Positions 59,901-64,000 of a stretch of 64,000 nt of DNA are shown one piece after another (position 1 is the stretch's first letter; every line of letters begins with the position of its first letter). This DNA is from Omphiscola glabra. Taxonomy: Eukaryota > Mollusca > Gastropoda > Lymnaeidae. The notes beneath the pieces are model-generated. The model was not told the origin of the DNA. It saw only the letters and a program-made list of their open reading frames with translations, and ran no database searches. Made by a program: the position numbers and the translations under genes. The stretch lies in assembly GCA_964017045.1 (NCBI GenBank), contig OZ024794.1, positions 5,120,329 to 5,184,328 on the forward strand, read 5' to 3'.

Positions 59901-62887
59901 TTTTTCAGTGTTTACTATTAAAATAATTCATCATTGGAATTATGCCTATAAAATTTAAAGCGATTTTGGACTAAAGTAACTCCGGTAGGTCGGTCGCACT
60001 AATGTAACACCGTCAGGTCGATCCCACTAATGTTACACAGGAAGGTCGACCACACTTATGTAACACTGACAGGTCGGCCGCACTAATGTCACCCATCAAG
60101 CTGGTCGACCATTACTACACATGGATAACGTATATAAAACACATGACTGTTTAACGTATATAAAACACATGACTGTTTAACGTATATAAAACACATGACT
60201 GTTTAACGTATATAAAACACATGACTGTTTAACGTATATAAAACACATGACTGTTTAACGTATATAAAACACATGACTGTTTAACGTATATAAAACACAT
60301 GACTGTTTAACGTATATAAAACACATGACTGTTTAACGTATATAAAACACATGACTGTTTAACGTATATAAAACACATGACTGTTTAACGTATATAAAAC
60401 ACATGACTGTTTAACGTATATAAAACACATGACTGTTTAACGTTTTACATAAATGAATGGAGAGTTAAACAATGTATTTAACCGTAGTTCTTCCAATGAG
60501 ACCCTTTAAGATAACATCGTTTCTTAATCCCACATTGACCATATCTCACACAATATCTGAAAAAAAAATATCACACATGGTCTGACATGAAATCTTTCGT
60601 ATAATCTCACATGAAATCTCACATATAATATGACATGAAATCTCACATATAATCTAACATGAAATATCACATATTATAATCTAACATTAGTTCTCACATG
60701 TGTCGCATATAATCTGACATGAAATCTCACATATAATCTAACATTAGTTCTCACATATGTCACATATAATCTGACATGAAATATCACATATAATCTGGCA
60801 TGAAATCTCACATATAATCTGACATGAAATCTCACATAATATCTGACATGAAATCTCACATAATATCTGACATGAAATCTCACATATAATTTAACATTAC
60901 ATCTCACATAGGTCACACATAATCTGACATGAAATCTTACATATAATCTGACAGGAAATCTTACATATAATCTGACATGAAAATTTACATATAATCTGAC
61001 ATGAAATCTCACATATAATCTGACATGAAATCTCACATATAATCTGACATGAAATCTCACATATAATCTGACATGAAATCTCACATATAATTTAACATTA
61101 CATCTCACATATGTCACACATAATCTGACATGAAATCTTACATTTAATCTGACATGAAATCTTACATATAATCTGACATGAAATCTTACATATAATCTGA
61201 CATGAAATCTTACATATAATCTGACATGAAATCTTACATATAATCTGACATGAAATCTTACATATTTTCAGACATGAAATCTCGGACCAACTACTAACCG
61301 GGTTAGTGAGCACCACTTCACCATCAAGGACAACGGCTTTGTAGTAGATGGACCAGGTCAAGGCCGAGAAGAAGTAACTGATGAACAGGTTCTTGTGGAT
61401 CGTGATACGATCACATCTCAGTTGTCTAGAGGGGAAAAAAAACAACACTTTGAGACTCACTGGGTCTGCAGACGAGAGACGCGATCACGGCTTCATTCAT
61501 GTGTGACTGCCATTCATGTTTGACTGTCATTCATGTGTGACTGTCATTCATGTTTGACTGCCATTCATGTGTGACTGCCATTCATGCAAGATGGCGTCGG
61601 TATGTTCAAATTTCCACAGTGTCAGAAACAATAATTTATGACTCTGGTGGGATTTTTACAATTCTCCACAGAGAACCAAATAGAGCGTATTTGTTTTTCA
61701 TAAACCATTGTCGCAGTCACCCTTTCGAATGTCGTTGTCACATATTCCAAGGTCGTTGTCACATATTCCAAGGTCGTTGTCACATATTCCAATGTCGTTG
61801 TCACATATTCCAATGTAGTAGGCACTTACTCTGATGTCGCAGAACAGAGCATGACAAGAGCATGACAAGAGCATGACAAGAGCATGACAAGAGCATGACA
61901 AGAGCATGACAAGAGCATGACAAGAGCATGACAAGAGCATGACAAGAGCATGACATTGATCACGACTCACCTGAAACCAAAGAATATGATCAATGAAAGT
62001 ATGAGCAGCACCATCGAGACCGCCGCCCCTGCCAGGAACAAGTAAATGTCGGTAAACATGTGGTGCTCCACGTCCTTGCTCTGTCAACACAAAAACAAAT
62101 GGATCCAATACAAAAAACACCAGACCAATGATCTCTGCTAAATATTGGAATGTAACATAATACAGTAAGTGCTGCTTACAAAGAACATCTTACAAAGTTA
62201 TACCAATAAAGGGGTTGTTACCGGAAATTTCATCAAAAGAAATTTCGTCGACGGAAAATTGATCGACGGTAATTTGATCGAACGGAAATTTGGTCGAATC
62301 TTTTTTTCAGTTCAGACGTTAAAATTTTTGTCAAATTTCTTTTTGAACGCACTATATTATATAGTAAAATAAAATAATGCGTTTAAAAAGAAATTTGACG
62401 CAAAATTTTAACATATAAACTAAAAAAACGATTCGACCAAATTTCCGTTCGATCAAATTTCCGTCGATCAATTTTCCGTCGACGAAATTTCATTCGATCA
62501 AATTTCCGGATACGCAATAAAGGAAGTTCGGCGTATGAAGACAAATAATTCGACGACATTAATGAATTAGGTCTAAAACATACTAAGACCGTCTGACGAC
62601 TTGAAGAATAATGTCACGACGCTTTCAATGCAAATGTAACAAAGATTGAGAGACTTCATCGCTTAACTTGCTGTTGTTGTAGATGTATACGTTTAGGTGC
62701 AGCTTTGTATACGTATAGGTGCAGCTTTGTATACTTATAGGTGCAGCTTTGTATATTTATTGGTGCAGTTATCCACTTACTGGTATTGTTTTGTTATTTT
62801 GACAGGCTGTCACGTTTGTCCACGGTGACCCGGTTTCCGGGTGAATCTGCCAAGTGCCGTTACTCTCGCAGTATCTGTGGGCGAGTT
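35858..62887 (-). CDS. Class B1 (secretin-family) GPCR, ten exons recognised, incomplete
   Basis: Peptide-hormone receptor at the plasma membrane. Exons, 5' to 3': 62781-62887, 61971-62080, 61299-61425, 54898-55051, 54230-54296, 46489-46552, [gap], 41839-41974, 40972-41013, 37625-37798, 35858-35965. Each junction recognised agrees in phase. Seen: hormone-receptor domain (YCESNGTW, then PWTNVTAC), TM1, TM2 (LRCDRITIHKNLFISYFF), TM3 (FCEGLYLH), TM4 (AGWTIP), the ECL2 CW, TM6 (AAKAILILVPLFG), TM7 (FCFCNGEV) and helix 8 (RRKWHEHR). TM2 and the EVVLTNP loop look most like the calcitonin/CGRP, DH31 and PDF receptor group, by inspection only. Two parts are missing: the exon for the end of TM5 and ICL3 (expected between 41974 and 46489), and exons upstream of the window or unrecognised. 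The gene spans at least 27 kb, mostly repeats. Confidence 0.88.
36090..36405 (+). mobile_element. tRNA-derived SINE, 5'-truncated, with duplicated body
   Basis: Starts in the tRNA-like head at the B box (gagttcaatccccacc). The body follows (gggtggatgggactcg, ggacggcaactcatctaaga). A second, diverged copy of the body starts at ~36284. The end, atgatcaataaaatgatcgt followed by gggccctc and (aag)n, is the same tail as the LINE fragment at 23996. The A-box half of the head is missing. Confidence 0.78.
36440..36705 (+). pseudogene. Degenerate LINE / RNase H-region remnant (tentative)
   Basis: Two plus-strand frames give SLDNNRDPNCRHCRLVPET and, after a shift, AYLLTECPSLDELRPGH. CRHC...ET...LLTECPSL resembles the cysteine/histidine segment after RNase H or RT domains in non-LTR elements. 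The frameshift and in-frame stops show it is dead. Confidence 0.45.
36970..37470. repeat. 46-bp minisatellite in class B GPCR intron
   Basis: About 11 copies of aggtagcgtgtaggactgtc, tgcaggacttttgtttaaag, gccggc. Two unit variants (gcatgacttt and ggaggacgtt) alternate. Confidence 0.95.
37625..37798 (-). CDS. Class B GPCR exon: helix 8 and C-tail
   Basis: VRSLIRRKWHEHRL, then a Ser/Thr-rich tail to NTDAQNKPT, 58 codons. Acceptor aattgtag, donor gtaagt. It joins NGE of the micro-exon in frame to give NGEVRS. Confidence 0.85.
38335..38998. repeat. 42-bp minisatellite in class B GPCR intron
   Basis: About 16 copies of ctacagtaaccacttcttta, ctctgtcacgggccatgcct, ag. Confidence 0.95.
39280..39648. 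repeat. 24-bp minisatellite in class B GPCR intron
   Basis: About 15 copies of gttgtctagtagtaggtcca followed by ccgc or ctac. All frames stay open and produce false SSRST and LVVGPLR proteins. Confidence 0.95.
40085..40625. repeat. ~50-bp minisatellite with long C runs
   Basis: About 10 copies of atgcattcatgtcgcgcact, ttataagaatcccaattaga, then a run of 7-18 C. The sense strand of the host gene (minus) would carry G runs at ~50-base spacing. Confidence 0.95.
40972..41013 (-). CDS. Class B GPCR 42-bp micro-exon: TM7
   Basis: GTLVSIIFCFCNGE, 14 codons, phase 0 on both sides, with ccttacag and gtaagc borders. It matches the conserved end of TM7. A separate 42-bp TM7 exon is, to my knowledge, a shared feature of class B1 genes. 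Confidence 0.88.
41187..41480. mobile_element. Foldback MITE, copy A (whole-length palindrome)
   Basis: The element is almost one inverted repeat, with arms of ~140 bp. The left arm starts gtatccggaaatttgatcg and repeats gacggaaaattgatcgacgg. The right arm ends caaatttccggtaac. The centre holds ttgaacgcac-like inverted pairs around tatatactata. No coding capacity. A second copy in opposite orientation is at 62218. Confidence 0.82.
41600..41705. repeat. ~28-bp short repeat
   Basis: About four copies of ggtctcatcctatgcccatt and variants. Confidence 0.65.
41839..41974 (-). CDS. Class B GPCR exon: TM6, ECL3, TM7 start
   Basis: KAAKAILILVPLFGMQWLLF to VAVIISIQ. Acceptor atctccag, donor gtcagt. 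It needs a preceding exon that ends two bases into a codon; the TM5 exon ends in phase 0, so they cannot be adjacent. Confidence 0.88.
42060..42217. repeat. 22-bp minisatellite
   Basis: Seven nearly perfect copies of aggactatctctcctactaa followed by cc. Confidence 0.95.
42430..42605. repeat. 35-bp minisatellite
   Basis: Five copies of gtgatcgattaccacagagg followed by tgatagagtaaagaa. Confidence 0.94.
42761..42931. mobile_element. hAT-type MITE, inverted relative of the 35034 element
   Basis: 171 bp, ends cagtggcctagcgagg and ctcgctaggccactg. The interior gcatcatgccccgggcgcta is the reverse complement of the 35034 copy. Flanks ggacaatc and gggcaatc match at 7 of 8 bases. Confidence 0.85.
43480..43860. 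repeat. 15-bp minisatellite
   Basis: About 25 copies of agggaacaggtttag with agagaacatgttta and tatagggaac variants. Confidence 0.93.
43967..44169. mobile_element. hAT-like MITE, third family
   Basis: Left end cagcgtttcccaaactttta, right end ggtccgcgggccatcattcg followed by agaaacactg; the outer ~12 bp are inverted repeats. About 200 bp, interrupted by a ~20-base G run. No convincing target duplication. Confidence 0.6.
44361..44545 (+). mobile_element. SPIN-like hAT MITE, copy 2
   Basis: 185 bp. It starts caactgctctcaacctgtgg, with gaccccttttggggtcgaac, and ends ggttgagaatcactg. Flanks ttatagag and ctatagag agree at 7 of 8 positions. Same orientation as the copy at 1641. Confidence 0.87.
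44680..45215. repeat. 18-bp minisatellite
   Basis: About 30 copies of gattgtgttgatatgact. Confidence 0.95.
45661..45858 (-). mobile_element. SPIN-like hAT MITE, copy 3
   Basis: About 198 bp, opposite orientation to copies 1 and 2. It starts cagcggttctcaaccttcct and ends caggttgagaacagctgg. Flanks agttataa and agttagaa agree at 7 of 8 bases, allowing one extra base at the right end. Confidence 0.87.
46128..46292. repeat. ~52-bp triplication
   Basis: Three copies of gtcatatgtcacatggggca followed by atccgtccattattttatgt. Confidence 0.85.
46489..46552 (-). CDS. Class B GPCR exon: ECL2 and start of TM5
   Basis: CWSFDDEVLYIISVPIMVST plus L. The CW is the conserved ECL2 cysteine. Acceptor tcctacag, donor gtgagt, phase 0 at the 3' side. 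It follows a 7.7-kb repeat-filled intron. Confidence 0.85.
46797..53130. repeat. 6.3-kb array of a 33-bp unit with higher-order repeats
   Basis: About 192 copies of cacgtaaaggacacagaact followed by aacacttgactac. It fills the intron between the TM4 and TM5 exons of the class B GPCR. Rare unit variants recur at set distances: acttacacttgac at 49078 and 51421 (2343 bp = 71 units); cacgttaag near 49328 and 51770 (2442 bp = 74 units). So blocks of ~2.3-2.4 kb were duplicated. The minus strand stays open for up to 749 codons because 33 is a multiple of three; these are not genes. Confidence 0.97.
53319..53482. mobile_element. Small MITE with ~26-bp imperfect inverted termini
   Basis: The left end ttccgtgttttccggcgtat followed by gagacga is mirrored by gtcgtcttatacgtgggaaa followed by atatgg. 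About 160 bp, flanked by AT-rich tata. Superfamily not determined; a Tc1/mariner-type MITE is possible. Confidence 0.65.
53725..54215. repeat. CA-rich low-complexity tract
   Basis: acacacagacacacac and acatacacac mixtures, ending 15 bp from the TM4 exon donor. False Cys/Val-rich frames arise on the minus strand. Confidence 0.95.
54230..54296 (-). CDS. Class B GPCR exon: TM4
   Basis: IPFLLTVIYGVVRNAKSEGND. With the previous exon it forms GWTIP, matching the family's GWGxP. Acceptor ctcccag, donor gtgagt. Confidence 0.85.
54340..54545. repeat. ~26-bp degenerate repeat
   Basis: Seven diverged copies of gaagtaggtcaattagaaaa followed by cacaat. Confidence 0.75.
54715..54885. repeat. ~35-45-bp degenerate repeat
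   Basis: Four copies of caatcacccaatccacacac followed by caccgccat-like sequence, next to the TM3 exon donor. Confidence 0.75.
54898..55051 (-). CDS. Class B GPCR exon: TM3 to start of TM4
   Basis: GWCRVLNLIAQYF to CLIIAGW, with the conserved TM3 Cys and FCEGLYLH. Acceptor tttccag, donor gtaagt. Confidence 0.92.
55262..55540. repeat. 26-bp minisatellite
   Basis: About ten copies of acataatttaatgatataac followed by ttaatg. Confidence 0.92.
55590..55700. repeat. 31-bp repeat
   Basis: Three copies of acacacaaacccatcactca followed by cacaatgtgtt; CA-rich sequence continues to ~55,860. Confidence 0.75.
55916..56113 (-). mobile_element. SPIN-like hAT MITE, copy 4
   Basis: 198 bp. It starts cagtggttctcaaccttctt, contains gcgacccctgtgaaagggtc, and ends ggttgagaaacgctg. 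Flanks taccaccc and ttccaccc agree at 7 of 8 bases. Same orientation as copy 3. Confidence 0.9.
56573..56712. repeat. 14-bp minisatellite
   Basis: Ten copies of aaaggaatggaact. Confidence 0.94.
56865..57065. repeat. GTAG/GATA-rich repeat
   Basis: gtaggtagaaagta 14-mers then ggatggatgaatggatagat tetranucleotide-like sequence. Confidence 0.9.
57066..57650. other. Intronic stretch, nothing recognised
   Basis: Low-copy-looking sequence within the TM2-TM3 intron of the class B gene. A short (acaacagcaaccac)-rich part lies near 57,180. Confidence 0.4.
57850..59435. repeat. 14/15-bp minisatellite array
   Basis: About 107 copies of acatctctacgctta, with 14-bp versions (acatctctaactta) and cacatt/cactta endings. 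The left part has tatcatctctacact. Blocks of ~300-380 bp with the same order of variants recur, suggesting block duplications. Confidence 0.95.
59436..60118. other. Intronic stretch with two short repeats
   Basis: 59,797-59,910 has three to four copies of attgaaaaatgagtttctgt followed by agtgtgtact; 59,980-60,110 has four copies of gtaggtcggtcgcactaatg followed by taacac. No gene recognised. Confidence 0.6.
60129..60442. repeat. Homogeneous 26-bp minisatellite
   Basis: 12 copies, apparently identical, of cgtatataaaacacatgact followed by gtttaa. Each contains tatataaaa. Confidence 0.97.
60595..61275. repeat. 24-bp minisatellite
   Basis: About 28 copies of aatctgacatgaaatctcac followed by atat. 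A larger block containing ttaacattacatctcacata is repeated at ~60,890 and ~61,090. Confidence 0.94.
61299..61425 (-). CDS. Class B GPCR exon: ICL1 and TM2
   Basis: QLRCDRITIHKNLFISYFF to VVLTNP, the family's most recognisable segment. Acceptor tctag, donor gttagt, phase 0 at the 3' side. Confidence 0.9.
61495..61586. repeat. ~17-18-bp repeat
   Basis: Five copies of cattcatgtgtgactgc, in the TM1-TM2 intron. Confidence 0.88.
61733..61818. repeat. 21-bp repeat
   Basis: Four to five copies of gtcgttgtcacatattccaa followed by g or t. Confidence 0.9.
61847..61955. repeat. 11-bp repeat
   Basis: About ten perfect copies of gagcatgacaa beside the TM1 exon donor. Confidence 0.95.
61971..62080 (-). 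CDS. Class B GPCR exon: TM1
   Basis: SKDVEHHMFTDIYLFL followed by a hydrophobic helix to IIFFGF. Acceptor ttgacag, donor gtgagt, ending two bases into Arg. Confidence 0.88.
62218..62512. mobile_element. Foldback MITE, copy B (whole-length palindrome)
   Basis: Starts gttaccggaaatttcatc and ends caaatttccggatac, i.e. the reverse orientation of copy A. It has the same arm motifs (gacggaaaattgatcgacgg) and a tatattatatagta centre. It lies in the intron between the TM1 and hormone-domain exons. Confidence 0.82.
62781..62887 (-). CDS. Class B GPCR exon: hormone-receptor domain part
   Basis: LAHRYCESNGTWQIHPETG to NNKTIP, with Cys, GTW and the final TAC of the HRM fold and glycosylation sites NGT, NVT and NKT. 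Acceptor ttttcag, donor gtaagt. It begins two bases into a codon, so another coding exon must precede it. Confidence 0.85.
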
Positions 62888-62984
62888 CTGAAAAGAAGAA
62901 ACACTAATGTGCAAAGGGAAATAATAAAACAAGGGGACGCAACACGCAAAGGCTTTCAGTGTCAAAATGTGTCAACAATCTGAC

Positions 62985-63420
62985 GGCAATCATACTGTCT
63001 GACTGCAATCATACTATCTGACGGGAATCATACTGTCTGACGGCAATCATACTGTCTGACGGCAATCATACTATCTGACGGCAATCATACCATCTGACGG
63101 CAATCATACTATCTGACGGCAATCATACTATCTGACGGGAATCATACTGTCTGACGGCAATCATACTAACTGACGGCAATCATACCATCTGACGGCAATC
63201 ATACTATCTGACGGCAATCATACTGTCTGACGGCAATCATACTATCTGACGGCAATCATACTATCTGACGGCAATCATACTGTCTGACGGCAATCATACT
63301 ATCTGACGGCAATCATACTAACTGACGGCAATCATACTGTCTGACGGCAATCATACTATCTGACGGAAATCATACTGTCTGACGGCAATCATACTATCTG
63401 ACGGCAATCATACTGTCTTC
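62985..63420. repeat. 19-bp minisatellite
   Basis: About 23 copies of gacggcaatcatactatct, with gtct and aact endings. Confidence 0.96.
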
Positions 63421-63654
63421 AACTGAAATACTCGGGATATTTGGAGATTTAAAAAAAAAGAAACCTAACATATAAGCCATTTTTTTGTTGCTGGCATCCG
63501 TCCGTCACAATATGACGCAGGACGAAATCCACAAGGCCTGGGATTATTCTTCTAGGATTATAAGCTGGTTCCCAACAGCAGATCGCCTCTCTCCACGCCG
63601 CTGGATAGCCCCAAGGGAACATCATGTGGATGATACAGCTTGGCACCAGTGGCG
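63421..63654. other. Unrecognised sequence, possible plus-strand coding remnant
   Basis: A plus-strand frame from 63485 reads TQDEIHKAWDYSSRIISWF then SPRRWIAPREHHVDDTAW. Its composition looks protein-like but I do not recognise a family. It merges into the SINE end, so it may belong to a dispersed element. Confidence 0.3.
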
Positions 63655-63893
63655 TCGCAGAAGTTGTCGGAATGTTTCATTGTATCAATGTTATCCGCCT
63701 ACGGGACTCCATCTCCGGGTTTGAACTCAGAGTTTTCTTCTCTTAGATGAGTTGCCGTCCAAGGTTAACGAGTCCCATCCACCCGGGGTGCTGGTGGTGT
63801 TTTTGCTTGACTGGGCTTTTGGTGGGGATTGAACTCCAGAACATCCGCTTGTGACTTGCTCAGTTTAGATCACTCGGCCAACCAACACCCTTA
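63655..63893 (-). mobile_element. tRNA-derived SINE, near full length
   Basis: The minus strand starts with a tRNA-like head: A box (ttggccgagtgatct) and B box (gagttcaatcccc) ~45 bp apart, like a Ser/Leu-type tRNA. The body gggtggatgggactcg and ggacggcaactcatctaaga matches the SINE at 36090. It ends near acattccgacaacttctgcg. The head is not a functional tRNA: no complete cloverleaf can be drawn. Confidence 0.8.
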
Positions 63894-64000
63894 ATCCATT
63901 ATACCGTAGGGTAAAAAAACGAGAGACTTATAAGACCAGGGTGGGTTGTCATTCAGATGTGGGGGCAAGCATGTGCCCAATGTCAGTACCGAATGAGAAC

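Noticed and set aside
63845..63893. tRNA gene
   Set aside because: A- and B-box-like sequences are present, but there is no complete cloverleaf and the sequence continues into a SINE body shared with 36090.

Overview
This window looks like nuclear DNA of an invertebrate animal, most probably a mollusc and perhaps a gastropod. The evidence is intron-split G-protein-coupled receptor (GPCR) genes, an intronless p35-type Cdk5 activator, an animal-type Helitron, hAT MITEs of the SPIN kind (a family I recall being reported from a pond snail as well as tetrapods), CR1/L2-like LINE 3' ends, a tRNA-derived SINE, and an extreme load of minisatellites. The organism call is inference. There is nothing bacterial or viral.

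Layout. 1-1845: a 33-bp minisatellite, then degenerate CCCTAA telomere-like sequence into which a SPIN-like hAT MITE has inserted with a perfect 8-bp target duplication. 2663-9841 (minus): a nearly full-length Helitron with both ends visible; its Rep/helicase frame is broken by one in-frame TGA, and its 5' non-coding part is built of ~341-bp repeats. 9941-10500: a LINE 3' fragment. 10.5-20 kb: no gene recognised, mostly simple repeats and minisatellites, including a CRE-like TGACGTCA array and a CCTAAA telomere-like array. 20048-20926 (minus): a complete p35/p39 homologue (CDK5R1-like). 22736-26806 (minus): a five-exon class A GPCR of 344 aa that I assembled by splice sites and phase. 27-35.8 kb: gene-poor minisatellites plus a hAT MITE. 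35858-62887 (minus): a class B1 GPCR in at least ten exons, whose introns hold most of the repeats and MITEs, among them a 6.3-kb array of a 33-bp unit with 2.3-2.4-kb higher-order copies. The far end (62.9-64 kb) has a 19-bp array and a SINE; the 5' exons of the class B gene lie beyond it or are unrecognised.

All three host genes lie on the minus strand and are neuronal or signalling in type: a Cdk5 activator, an orphan-like class A receptor and a peptide-hormone receptor. Nothing in the sequence shows that they are co-regulated. Most long open frames in the window (repeats such as VLVLCPLRGSQ or MYNRSITTWLY) come from tandem units whose length is a multiple of three and are not genes.
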